Notes under the pieces: model-generated
What the model was told of the DNA's origin: nothing
The model's input: the letters and a program-made list of their open reading frames with translations, nothing else
The model's database searches: none
Program-made: the position numbers and the translations under genes
Part shown: piece by piece, positions 20,424-30,261 of the stretch
How the letters are laid out: every line of letters starts with the position of its first letter
Numbering within the stretch: position 1 is the first letter of the stretch
Assembly: GCF_029931775.1 (NCBI RefSeq)
Contig: NC_079312.1
Location: forward strand, 14,949,821-15,013,820
Direction: 5' to 3'
From: Euleptes europaea
Lineage: Eukaryota > Chordata > Lepidosauria > Squamata > Sphaerodactylidae
Length of the DNA stretch: 64,000 nucleotides

Positions 20424-21151
20424 TCACGAGGGAAGCGTTCCGCTTGAACCTTTTCCCGCACTCTGAGCACTCATTCTGTTCCTCCCTCGTGTGGGGTTCC
20501 TCGTGCGGACCGAGTTGCCATTTGCTGCCAAAGCTTTTCCCACACTTGCGGCACTCACCTTCTCGGCCAGATAGGCTCCCTGGTGTGGGTGCAGGGGGGC
20601 ATTCTGACTAGAGCATTTGCCACAATCCGAAGCACATTGGTGTGGGTTCTCTCCCGCATGGCTCCTCTTGTGAACAAGGAGGTCAGAATGATAAGAGTAA
20701 TTTCTCCCACACTGCGAGCACTTATATATTTTCTCTTCTATGTGAGTCCTCTCATGGACAAGCAAGGCTGATGTTCCTTGGAATATTTGCCCACAGCATG
20801 AACAAATAAATGCTTTTTCTGCCGTTTGTGGATTCTTGACAATGTCCGCAATCTCACTGAAGTCGTTTTCACAGTCTTGGTCTGTCTGCTTTCTTTCAGG
20901 CTTCGGGAGTTCCTTGTCCAACTCTAAATTTCCAGCATCGTCCTTCCAAAACAAGGCTAGTTTGGGTTTACTCTCCTCATGATCATTCTGGTGACTGTCT
21001 GTCACCGGCTCTGTTTCAGGAATTCTTTGCATTTCTGGGTCCCAGAAACATTTCCTATCAGATCCTTCTAGCAATCTGTCATCTACGTCCGCTCGCTCAG
21101 GTCTTTTCTGCCAACAATTTTCCTCATATTCCAGCACTCGGGTATTATATC
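20424..21151 (-). pseudogene. Gene 2 zinc-finger exon, decaying
   Basis: The acceptor TTTTGTCCCAG at 21152-21162 gives a phase-1 join that fits the KRAB-A donor exactly. An acidic spacer is followed by C2H2 fingers. Finger 1 (CSCCGQIF..HERTH) and finger 2 (CSQCGRNY..HKRSH) are well formed. Finger 3 has an extra residue between its cysteines and no proper His pair. Near 20560 a one-base shift throws the frame off; beyond it another frame still shows CRKCGK..HEEPH and ECSECGKRF, the latter without its last His. KRAB zinc-finger proteins bind DNA and recruit TRIM28 in the nucleus. With two sound fingers and a frameshift this copy is probably losing DNA binding. A sequencing error at 20560 is the alternative. 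Confidence 0.75.
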
Positions 21152-21256
21152 CTGGGACAAAATTAGGATATCGTCAGCGATACCCACCACAGAAAAGATT
21201 GTCCCTCCCCCACTTCTAATTCAACAATGAACCAGTGTGTGGTACATTGCCTAGAC

Positions 21257-21426
21257 CAGGGGTGTCAAACATAAGGCCCAGGGACCAGATCCAGGCCCTT
21301 GAGAGCTCTTATCTGGCCCGCAAGCCAGTGAGCCCCCAGTCCTGATCTGGGCTGGCGTGGCATGGCCCAGCCCGACCAAGTGACATTTATATCCAGCCCT
21401 TGTAACAAATGAGTTCAACACCCTTG
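21257..21426 (-). mobile_element. Short hAT, CAGGGGTGTCAAAC family
   Basis: Ends CAGGGGTGTCAAAC and GTTCAACACCCTTG; flanks GCCTAGAC and ACCTAAAC match at 6 of 8. Opposite in orientation to the 4092 copy. Confidence 0.78.
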
Positions 21427-21973
21427 ACCTAAACTGTTGGCCCTTGTCTAGTCAGGCTAAAAACGCAACCCTTCCTGAGTATCTGCACAGCCTACTGGAG
21501 ATACTCTAGACACACCGTCCCCCGCTCTTCTCTTGGCTGAGTTTTAAAGGATGCCCTGGAGCTGAGAGAACCCAGGAAGTCTCTGGAAGTTCCCACTGGG
21601 GAAGGAAGGAGAGGCCTGCGAAATCTGGAGATGAGCCATGGTGGCCCCTCAACCTAACCTCAGAGTGATCCTTCCCAATTCTCAGTCTGCCAGCAAGTGG
21701 ACTTGCCCACAGCCAGCAGAGGGGGCCAAACTTTGTTTTAAACCAGCATTCTTTCATCGTGTAACACAGAAAGAGGGAGGGGAGAGAAGCAAGGCATGAA
21801 TGCACCTGGTAGGGTTTATACCGAGAATACCTACTTTTTTTGTTGTCTGAGAATGAAGAGAATGGATATTTCAAGCACCCAGTAGGACAGAATTCAATAG
21901 CTCCTGACCAACTTTCAAGCTCAATGTGTATTCAGTCCTAATGATCAAATTCTCCTAATTAATTTTCCTAATT

Positions 21974-22071
21974 ATCAAATTAGGATATTGTCAGCGATAC
22001 CCAACACAGAAGTGATTATCCCTCCTCTGCTATGTGAGTCCTCTCATGGACAAGGCTGATGTTCCTTGAAA
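21974..22071. repeat. Scrambled duplicate of gene 2 intron and finger pieces
   Basis: CAAATTAGGATATTGTCAGCG.. repeats the intron just upstream of the finger exon (21162-21210). The adjacent ATGTGAGTCCTCTCATGGAC repeats part of finger 1 code (20740-20778). The two pieces are joined in an order not present in the parent. Confidence 0.75.
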
Positions 22072-22120
22072 TTAGAAAACAAACACAGGCATTTCACTTC
22101 GAGTTGACCATAAAGACAGT

Positions 22121-22245
22121 GGGCACTTTCACACACGTTGAATAATGCACTTTGGTGATTGTTTGCAAGTGGATTTTCCCATTTCACACAATAAAATCCA
22201 GTTGCACAGTGCATAAAAATGCATTCTTCAGCATGTGTGAAAGCA
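22121..22245. mobile_element. Palindromic MITE, GGGCACTTTCACAC type
   Basis: The left end GGGCACTTTCACACACG and the right end GCATGTGTGAAAGCAA are inverted. The body holds paired GTGGATTTTCC and AAAATCCAGTTG. Related to 37723-37884. Superfamily not assigned. Confidence 0.6.
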
Positions 22246-22249
22246 ATTA

Positions 22250-22573
<324 letters not shown>

Positions 22574-22579
22574 TCAGAA

Positions 22580-22845
22580 TAAGAAGAGTTGGTTTTTATA
22601 TGCTGACTTTCTCTACCACTTAAGGAAGAATCAAACCACCTTACAATCACCTTCCCTTCCCCTCCCCACAACAGACACCCTGTGATGTAGGTGGGGCTGA
22701 GAGAGCTCTAAGAAAGCTGGGACAAGCCCAAGGTCACCCAGCTGGCTTCATGTAGAGGAATGGGGAATCAAACCTGATCTCCGGATCAGAGTCCACTGTT
22801 CCAAACCACCACTCAAACCACCACTACACCACTCTGGCTCTCTAT
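22580..22845 (-). repeat. MIR-like SINE, complete
   Basis: AAGAAGAGTTGGTTTTTATA to ACTACACCACTCTGGCTCTC on plus, that is the full reverse copy, with CACAACAGACACCCTGTGATG in the middle. Lies in the intron just upstream of the KRAB exon. Confidence 0.85.
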
Positions 22846-23004
22846 CAGGTGAAGCTATTTTTGTTTAACCATGCCTTATGGTTTATTTTATTTATCAAAT
22901 TTATAGGCTGCTTTTACGTTGGAAAAACAATCAAGGTGGCTCACTGTATGATAGATACAACAGCCAATATAAGCAATCCATTTTGAAATAATTCCAGGTG
23001 GGTT

Positions 23005-23200
23005 GGCAATCCAGTGACACCTTAAAGATGAACAAACGTCATTCCACCATAAGCTTTTGTGAGTCAAGAGCTCACTTCATCAGATGCCTAACGGCTGTAT
23101 ATTTTACATACCTAATGAAATGAGCTCTGACTCACAAAAGCTGATGCTGGAATAAATCTCGGTTAGTCTTTAGGGTGTCAATTGACTCATGTTTTATTTT
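23005..23200. repeat. Penelope-type inverted pair, GCAT subfamily
   Basis: Minus unit 23005-23090 and plus unit about 23105-23200 face each other (GTGACACCTTAAAGATG; TAGTCTTTAGGGTGTC). The minus unit has a hammerhead-like motif at 23047-23088 with core CTGATGA. Intronic in gene 2. Confidence 0.7.
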
Positions 23201-23365
23201 CCGTTCGTAAAACAAAAACCTAATCCATAAAGCTGTCAAAGCAAAAAGCAACTTAAATTCTTCTTAAAATCAGTCATTACCACCAGGGATCAAAAAATAT
23301 TAAGACTGTCAGGCAGCCACCAAAATCCCTTCAAAGGCCATTAAGAGCCTGGCAGAAGAGAACCT

Positions 23366-23771
23366 ACCCTGACCTGGATGGCCCAGGCTAGCCAGATCTC
23401 ATCAGACCTTGGAAGCTAAGCAGAGTTGGCCTGTTGAGTATATGGACAAGAGATCACCAAGGAAGTTCAGGGGTCGCTAAGCAGGGGCAGGCCATGGCAA
23501 ACCACCTCTGAATGTCTCTTGCTTTGAAAACCCTACAGCAGGGGTGTCAAACTCAATTGTTACAAGGGCTGGATAGGACATAAATGTCGCTTGGTCGGGA
23601 AAGGCCATGCCTCGCCAGCCCAGATCGAGAGTTGGGGGGGGGGGTTGGCTCGGCTGGCTCGTGGGCCGGATAAGAGCCCTCAAGGGGCCAGATCCGGCCC
23701 GGGGGTCTTATGTTTGACCCCTACAGGGTTACCATAAGCTGGCTGCGACTTTATGGCACTTCACACACACA
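23366..23771 (+). repeat. 5S-Sauria SINE carrying a hAT
   Basis: The SINE (CCAGATCTCATCAGACCTTGG, GGACAAGAGATCACCAAGG; then GGCTGCGACTTTATGGCAC) is split at 23539-23718 by a hAT with perfect 8-bp duplication CCCTACAG. Confidence 0.88.
23539..23718 (+). mobile_element. Short hAT, CAGGGGTGTCAAAC family
   Basis: The left end CAGGGGTGTCAAACTC is intact; the right end is trimmed (TGTTTGAC then the duplication). CCCTACAG is found at 23531-23538 and 23719-23726. Contains a G run near 23633-23643. Confidence 0.88.
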
Positions 23772-23864
23772 GAAATGTCTTATCTGGTCCCCTAGGAGGC
23801 AGAAGTGGCATCACCAACCAGGAAGAGCTGCATAACGTGGAGCTCTGGAGCAACTGACGACAAC

Positions 23865-24010
23865 GGTTTCAGGTGCCATGTCGGTCTGCAGCAGAAGAGT
23901 TCAGTAGAGCCATAAAGACCAACAAGATTTCCAGGTTTTGAGAGTCAAAGCGCTGACATCATCTGACAAAGGGAGTTTTGACTCCCTGGAAATCTTGATA
24001 AGGCTCCTAG
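23865..24010. repeat. Diverged Penelope-type unit
   Basis: GTGCCATGTCGGTCTGCAGCAG, AGCCATAAAGACCAACAAGA and CTCCCTGGAAATCTTGATAAG resemble the ends of the foldback units. The hammerhead core is eroded. Confidence 0.5.
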
Positions 24011-24194
24011 GAGCCTGATGTTTCACAGGAACAGAATCCAGAGCAAAACCTGACTGGCAGAAGACTAAAAGCAGGACAGTATATAAGCAAGCACTGGTCT
24101 TAGCCTGCCGTCCCAGCACAAGGTTGATGCAGGGGGGTACAGAAGAACAAACTCCTCTTCTTTTTAAAATTAAGAGCCAGGAGGGCAGCTGTGG

Positions 24195-24478
24195 TTAGAT
24201 TTATTTATTTATTATTTACATTTGTTACCCCACTCTTCCCGGCCAAAGCCAGGCTCAGAGCAGCTTACAGAATATAAAAGTCATATTAATCAATAAAAGC
24301 ACTAAAACGTTTTAAAATAGCCCTATAAAATCATAATCATTATACTAATTTACCTAGGCACCTCTAACATACGAGTCACAATACAGCAACCCAGATAAGG
24401 AAGACCTGGGTGCAAACCCATCCTTAGCCACTCGACTTACTGGGTGACCTTGAGGGCAATCACTGCCTCTCACACACA
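24195..24478. repeat. LINE/SINE tail pieces
   Basis: 24195-24275 is a minus-strand tail (CCCGGCCAAAGCCAGGCTCAG). 24385-24478 is a plus-strand MIR-like core (CTTACTGGGTGACCTTGAGG). Both partial. Confidence 0.5.
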
Positions 24479-24482
24479 TGAT

Positions 24483-25004
24483 CACACATTAAGCTGCCTT
24501 ATACTGTATCGGACCATAGGTCCATCAAGGTCAATATTGTCTACTCCAGGGGTGGGGAACCTTTTTTCTGCCAAGGGCCATTTGGATATTTATAACATCA
24601 TTCGCGGGCCATACAAAATTATCAACTTAAAAATTAGCCTGCTATATTTGGTCAAACATTTAGCCAAAAGGCACGACCAGAGACGGCTCCAAGTGTCTGC
24701 CACATAGAGCAACTCACTTTTGAGCTCTGCTGTCCCCAGCTGGGCCCAAGAGATTCAGGCAGGGCAACATCCTTCTTAGCTAGAGATCTTCCAGGACCCA
24801 TGAAGGGCCAGACCAAATGATTTCGCAGGCCTTATACGGCCCCCGGGCCTGACGTTCCCCACCCCTGGTCTACTCAGACTGGCAGCAGCTCTCCAGGTTC
24901 TCTTTCACACTACCTACTGCCTGGTCCTTTTTAACCGGAAATGCTGGGGATTTTATGCATGCAAAGCAGAGGCTCTTCCACTGTGCCACAGCCCCTCTTA
25001 GCCA
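24483..25004 (-). repeat. tRNA-Ala-derived SINE split by a hAT
   Basis: On plus, AAGCTGCCTTATACTG..TCAATATTGTCTACTC continues at 24868 with GTCTACTCAGACTGGCAGC and ends in TGTGCCACAGCCCCTC, the reverse of the tRNA head. The hAT 24547-24867 lies between. Confidence 0.88.
24547..24867 (+). mobile_element. Short hAT, CAGGGGTGGGGAACC family
   Basis: Terminal repeats CAGGGGTGGGGAAC and GTTCCCCACCCCTG, and a perfect 8-bp duplication GTCTACTC (24539-24546, 24868-24875). 321 bp, non-coding. Confidence 0.93.
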
Positions 25005-25427
25005 AGGGTACCTCAAAACCACTGGGAGGACAAAACTGGAGAGGGAAATACAATGCATGCCACCCTTAACAGGGTGGAATTTTTAAAAGAAGCGATCAAA
25101 AGAATCAAAAAGGTGAGATACCACCACTTGATGAATATTTCAGACATCCAACAAAGTTGTTTTGAGGGAGAAAACAAACAAGGGAGGAAATCTTGCTGGC
25201 AAATAACCACACATAATTGTTTGTATCCCGATTTTTACATGAGGTCGTCAAAGGCCTACGGTCTGTAGGACCAACCAGGTTCTTGCCTGCTTAGCTTCAA
25301 GTGACTGTGTGTCCTCAAATACATCAGGGCTCTGACCATCCCTATATTGGAGGTTTTTCAACAGGAGAGGTGGTTTTCACACATATCCATCACACCTTTT
25401 GGAACCATAAGGACCACGCATTCTCAC
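25005..25427. other. No feature recognised (gene 2 intron)
   Basis: Between the SCAN 3' exon and a tRNA-Ala SINE. No exon signal in a KRAB- or spacer-like frame. Confidence 0.4.
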
Positions 25428-25628
25428 CTGGTCCCCTTTCTCCACCTCCTCCTCCTCTCGTTGGTGCTTTGACAAGAAGACTTCTGCAAGGGCCACTGCC
25501 TGGTTGTAAGTCTCGGGGCTGCATTTCCTTAGCCACCTCTGCATTTCTTGGGGAAGGATGGCCAGGAACTTCTCCAAGATCACCAGCTCCAGGATCTGCT
25601 TCTTTACGTGTTTCTCTGCTGGCAGCCA
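25428..25628 (-). CDS. Gene 2 SCAN exon, 3' half
   Basis: 67 codons, phase 0 at both ends (acceptor TTTTTGCTATCAG, donor GACCAG then GTGAGA). It encodes the second half of a SCAN domain: [24 protein letters not shown] and [17 protein letters not shown], then an acidic linker. SCAN domains dimerise with other SCAN proteins. Compared with gene 1, where the domain is in one exon, this half starts at WLPAEK and the eleven residues before it (VCxQLWELxHQ in gene 1) are missing from the split. Because the donor is phase 0 it could join the KRAB-A exon (phase 0) or, in principle, the ZBED exon (phase 0). Confidence 0.85.
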
Positions 25629-26824
25629 CTGATAGCAAAAACACACACACACGATAACGTGTCAGACTGTTACCCTGGAGACCCCGGTTCAAATGCCCTC
25701 CCAGCCACGAAGCCCACTGGGTGACCTTGGGCTTAGTCACTTTCGCTCCGCCTCAACCCTCAGGTCTTCAGACTTTACAGACCTGGGACCCAGCTTTCTA
25801 GGGAGTAGCAAGGGACCCACTGAGCAACAAGCACATGACAGGAAGTCACAAACAGTTGCGTGACAACAGAATCATGTGACAGGAAGATGGGCACAGACAC
25901 ACAGAGCTACCAGTATCAAATCCTGGTTTACAGGCCAGGAAAGTCCCCAAAGGCCAGGAACAGGAATCACAAGGAAGCGCCTCATAATGAGAAATAAGCA
26001 GCACAGGCATGTTCAGAGACCCTCTCTCTCACTGGACCCCAGTGGGAGATGGAGGGAGGTGGAAATCTTCATCAAGTGATGTCAGTTCCTGTGTAACCCA
26101 GAAGCACCGGCATCGCACTGGGTGATACTCTAGCACTCGCCCATAAACTCTGTGGAGTTTCGGGGCAAGTTCTAAAGCATTGCCTCAGTGTGATGCCGGC
26201 ACTTCCGGGTTGCACTGGAAGTGATGTCATTGTGTGGCACCAAAGATCCCTGCCCCCGTTTTGCCAGCATGCTTCTGCCCGCCAACCAGATGAGTGTTGG
26301 CAGGCAACAGCAACAATTACCAGGAGTTTGCTCACCGTTAGAAGGGACCCGGTAAGCCTATCACCAGGCAGGGGTGGACACTGGGTTGCCTATGCCAGGG
26401 GTGGAGGGAGAGCAAGAAGGCAAGGAGTGCTTTCGTAGGGAGGAGGGTTTCTGATCCCACCCGTGCTGGAAAAGAATCTTCTCCACTTCTGAGAGATCTT
26501 GTCATATAGTCCTGCTGCATGCATACAAAGAGGAGCAGTGCAATTGCTACTGATGCATGCGCACTAGCAGAAGAGCCTTCCAAGAACCTACCCCCTAGGG
26601 TAGAACCTACCCCCTAAGGTAGGAATCACAACCCAGCAGAAGTGGCTCCATGACCCATCTGAGTATCCCAGCCCAGATAGAAGACCAGTGTCCTAACTTA
26701 CCTCACAAGGTAGCTATGATAACCAAAAAAAAAAAAGGGAATAGAGTGTAAGACCCTTAAGCTCCTCAGAGGAAGAGTGGCATAACACTGTGATATATCT
26801 AGGTAGACAGAAACAGTCGCAAAC
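25629..26824 (-). other. Intron-like insertion inside the SCAN domain
   Basis: About 1.2 kb separates the SCAN halves. It begins GT and ends AG on the minus strand. It contains an (AC)n run, a MIR-like SINE on plus (25655-25805, GGGTGACCTTGGGCTTAGTCAC), a palindromic MITE (26084-26250) and a poly(A) run near 26727. Gene 1 has no intron here. Confidence 0.6.
26084..26250. mobile_element. Palindromic MITE, ATGTCACTTCC type
   Basis: Inverted halves: GATGTCAGTTCCTGTGTAACC..GGCATCGCACTGGG and GTGATGCCGGCACTTCCGGG..GAAGTGATGTCATTG. Likely the same family as 46540-46700. Superfamily unknown to me. Confidence 0.6.
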
Positions 26825-27015
26825 CTCTCGGGGCCCCTTGGCCTCCTGGTAGCACATCTGTTGGAACAACTGGCTCTGTACATCTGAGGTGACCACAGCC
26901 TCTTCTAGGGTTTGCCGAATTCTTCCCCAGAATTCCTCGCTCCTCCCGTTTCCTGCTTCCATCCTGGCTTCCATTTTTACACCCTGCGCAGGAGCAGCCT
27001 CTGCTCTTTGCCCTT
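26825..27015 (-). CDS. Gene 2 SCAN exon, 5' half with start codon
   Basis: The acceptor CCTCTTGCTATCCAG precedes 41 bases of leader and ATG at 26972-26974. Fifty codons follow: an acidic start (MEARMEAGNG) and the first SCAN helix (SQLFQQMCYQEAKGPRE). It ends at a GT (GAG then GTTTGC). Reading on gives VCD, then the homology fails. This is either a genuine phase-0 donor that drops part of the SCAN domain, or the edge of an insertion that broke the exon. Confidence 0.75.
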
Positions 27016-27817
27016 CTGGATAGCAAGAGGGGCTTCTCTCTGAGGGATGGCAAGACAAATTCCAAAAATCACGAGCAAGCTCTATTGCATAACCTTGGAT
27101 ATCATATTCCTCCAGCCACCTTGGGTTCAGAGTGGGGATGCACCCAATTTCATATCATGCCTTTGCCCTCATGAAGTTCCTGATTCTTTTGTTTTTGTCC
27201 GGAACAAAACACTACTCCGAGCAATTTATGGCCCCAACTCTAATCTCACCTCTGTCATGAAATCAATGGATACTCTTCTTTCTCAAGAAAGATCTTTCCT
27301 CCATCTTTAATATGGAAACAGTGGTGTGGACGAAACACAGAATATTCCATTCCACGGATGAAACACAGAATATTCCTGCGTTCCTCTTTCCTCCTGAATC
27401 ATACAACTCTCTGAAAGATCATTCCCACATAGAGGAATGGGGCACGGGCGGGGGGGGGGGAGATACTGGAACAGGGATGGACATTGAGGGGGGAAGGGTG
27501 AAATCTCTCCTGCTTCCTCTTCCACAGGTGCAGCTCTGTTGAGGAAAGAGGTCAGTTTCATCCCTCCTCACTCCAACCTGCATGGCTATTCATCTGCTGG
27601 AATCTTGCTGCCCCACAATGGTCCTTCTAGGGGTCAAAAGGGGCTAGAGGAAAGAGGGGAAACTCTGTGTGCCTGCCACACACAGATAGCCTGAACCATG
27701 CCAATAATACCTGACAGGGTTGATGAAAGGACAGTCCGAGATCGTGTACGTTAAGCACTGGGAAAGCAAGACAGCTTTGGGAAAATGCCAAGAATGGTTA
27801 GGAGCTCCCTAGAAATT
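27016..27817. other. No gene recognised (upstream of SCAN exon)
   Basis: It contains a duplicated phrase GAAACACAGAATATTCC (about 27329 and 27360) and a G run near 27450. No coding signal. Confidence 0.4.
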
Positions 27818-27912
27818 ACAATGCAATCCTAAGGAGAGACACACCCTTCCAAGCCCATTGACCTCTATACACTTAGAGAGATATGACTCTGCTTAGAATT
27901 GCAGTGTTACTG
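27818..27912. mobile_element. MITE with CAATCCTAAG / CTTAGAATTG ends
   Basis: AATGCAATCCTAAGGAGAG and GACTCTGCTTAGAATTGCAG form inverted ends around CAAGCCCATTGACCTC. Related to 30704-30787. Confidence 0.55.
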
Positions 27913-27988
27913 TTCCATAGATGACAACACTCTAACAGCTTACAATTACTTTGCCATATCAGCTTTTATTTCAAACAAGGAGAGGATC

Positions 27989-28115
27989 ACAGAATAATAA
28001 GGGCTGGAGGGTACCTTGAGGATCATCCAGTCCAACCCCCTGCTCAATGCCGGAAATTCACAACTACCTCCCCCACTCATACCCCCAGTGACCCCTACTC
28101 CATGCCCAGAAAATG
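27989..28115 (-). repeat. CR1 LINE 3' end
   Basis: On plus it is the reverse of the CR1 tail (AGAATAATAAGGGCTGGAGG, TCATCCAGTCCAACCCCCTG, GAAATTCACAACTACC). Confidence 0.8.
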
Positions 28116-28243
28116 GCAAAAAAAATTGACAAAATGCAAATGAATCCTATAAGCAAACAGAACATAAAATCAGCTTTTATTTCAAATATACATAAGGAAA
28201 GGATGACAAAAGCAGATGAGTCCTATAAGCAGACTGCACACAA
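28062..28243 (+). repeat. Direct repeat, copy 1
   Basis: Matches 28908-29100 closely (ATGACAAAAGCAGATGAGTCC, AGCTTTTATTTCAAATATAC). It includes the last part of the antisense CR1 tail. Confidence 0.8.
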
Positions 28244-28559
28244 AGTATCTCTACACAAGACAGTCAGAGAAGGTCCGCCAGCGGTGTGGTTGACTGACAG
28301 TAATTCCCCAAGACCCCAGGGAGAGAAAAGTCTTTCTCATCATTGGCCAGCGTTCACTGGAGATGATCAGGTCAGAAACAAAGCAGGCGCCTAGCACCGC
28401 GACAGTGACCAGCTGTGACTCTCCATAATCATTAGACGAGGTGCACGTAATGAATTTAGCACCAACTCCCAAAATCTTATGCTGGAATAACCTACGCTTC
28501 TCTTTAAGAGGCCGCTGGGCTCCTGCTTTACTGTGCGGCTACAAGGCAAACACAGCTAC

Positions 28560-28655
28560 CCCTCTGGAGGCAAATAAAAACCCTTTAAGTAGAGATGTCA
28601 GTCCCAGGGTCTTCTGCATGGAAAGCAAGGATTTCAGCCACTGGACCACAGCATA
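28560..28655 (-). repeat. tRNA-Ala-derived SINE fragment
   Basis: CCCTTTAAGTAGAGATGTCAG, CCCAGGGTCTTCTGCATGG and GCCACTGGACCACAGC are the reverse of the SINE head. Confidence 0.65.
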
Positions 28656-28739
28656 CACACACACGCACAGAGAATCCCCCATCTCTCCATCCATCCATGA
28701 GCCTTTAACTCACTCCGCCGCCATACCTGAATCCCTCTG

Positions 28740-29600
28740 AGAGCCCACCTCGACCGCTGAAGCCAGAGGGAGAAAAGAGAAAAGCCGATCACCCTTTCCA
28801 GCACACCCAGCCTGTAAATTATACTCCAGTGGATATTTGCCTTCCTTCCAAACTGCTGCGACCTGTTCCGGGAAGCAATGGTTTTTGGTCGAAAAGCAAG
28901 GGAAATTCCCAACTACCTCCCCCCCCCTCACACCCCCAGTGACCCCTACTCCATGCCCAGAAAATGGCAAAAATAAATAAATGACAAAATGCAAATGAAT
29001 CCTATAAGCAAGCAGAACAGAAAATCAGCTTTTATTTCAAATATACATAAGGAAAGGATGACAAAAGCAGATGAGTCCTATAAGCAGACAGCACACAAAG
29101 GTGGGAACAGTAAAAATGCAATCAGAGAATCTCACCAGCCCCCAGCATCCCCCTCCGACTATTCCCCCACGTGCAATTCAAACTCTTCGCCTGCCACAAA
29201 ACACGTCTGTTTCTTGCATGCTTGTATTAAAGCTTACCTAGTGCCTCTCTAAAATTGCAAAGCAGGAAAAGGGGGGGGTCGCCATAGAGACGCCCCCGGT
29301 CAGAGCGTCCCGTTGATAGAGAGGACTGGCACCATAAAGATTCCAGGAGGTGCAAAGCATCGCAGACTCCTTCCTCCATAGAGCGGACCGTATCGCAAGG
29401 ATCATAGAGGACAGACCGGAGCGACAGGCCTCCCTATTGGAACGCGGGAGGGAGGCTACCATAGATATGAGAGGAGGTAGAGCGGCGCCGCGCTACGTCC
29501 ATAGAGGCGCTGACGAGTACAAAGCGGGAGGATTCCTTTGTCTGGAGATGGTTACTTCCTGGTTACTTTTGGCGCCATCTTTGTTTCCCCCCCGCTGAGA
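28740..29600 (-). promoter_or_regulatory. Unit B upstream block, candidate gene 2 promoter
   Basis: Homologous to 13386-13984, apart from a 28908-29100 insert. It is CpG-rich on its left-to-middle part (GGCGCCGCGCTACG). On minus it holds AAAGATGGCGCC (29571-29582) next to an ETS-like AGGAAGT and at least four CTCTATGG words (plus CCATAGAG at 29282, 29376, 29499; CATAGAG at 29403). It lies 1.7 kb upstream of the gene 2 SCAN exon and in the right orientation. It is called by position and conservation; no TATA box was seen. Confidence 0.55.
28908..29100 (+). repeat. Direct repeat, copy 2, inside the promoter block
   Basis: The same sequence as 28062-28243 with few changes. It interrupts homology to unit A, so this copy is the derived one, placed about 845 bp away. 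Confidence 0.8.
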
Positions 29601-30018
29601 GGCTCGTCTGTCCATACTATAGGAATCAGTTCTCTAGGATCTTGTTTTGTGTGCATAATACGGCTGGGAACCTTGTTTCAATATGAAAATACATTGCCCT
29701 GCCAATACCGAATAACCTTCCAGATGTGTTTTTAATCCAGAACAATCCTGCAAAATGTGTTGATGTTAATTCCACCTTCCTTTCTACTAATGAGCTTTCA
29801 GACCAAAGGACTGCCCAGCATTTTGTTTCCCAAAATACCAGTCAGACAACTTTGGGAAGGCCCCCCCCCCAAAAAAAAGTATAGAAGTCAAAACCTCCCC
29901 TTAGTGTTGCCATGCCCCCACAAGCAATTGGTGATTCAGGTACAGTGCCTCTGAACATGGAAGCTTCATCATGCCTAACATCACACTGAAAGAGGCTATC
30001 CCCCAGGAATTTGTCTAA
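29601..30018. other. Unit B flank homologous to 14220-15130
   Basis: AATACGGCTGGGAACCTTGTT and ACAGTGCCTCTGAACAT match unit A. No gene. Confidence 0.55.
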
Positions 30019-30213
30019 TAGGGTTGCAGGGCCCTCTTCACCACCACCAGCAGGTCTTTGGAGCAGAACCTGAGGAGGGCGGGGTTTGGAGTGGGAGGGA
30101 CTTCAATGCCATAGAGTCCAATTGCAAAAGCGGTCATTTTCTCCAGGTGAACTGACCTCTGTCAGTTGGAGATCAGTTGTAATAGCAGAAGATCTCCAGA
30201 TATACCTGGAGGT
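30019..30213 (-). mobile_element. Short hAT, TAGGGTTGCCA family
   Basis: TAGGGTTGCAGGGCCC, GGGCGGGGTTTGGAGTGGG and TTGGAGATCAGTTGTAATAG on minus orientation. The far end is trimmed at ACCTGGAGGTTT. Confidence 0.75.
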
Positions 30214-30261
30214 TTAGCTGAGATAAGAATAGTACAAGGCTCTCAAATAACTGCAAAAACA

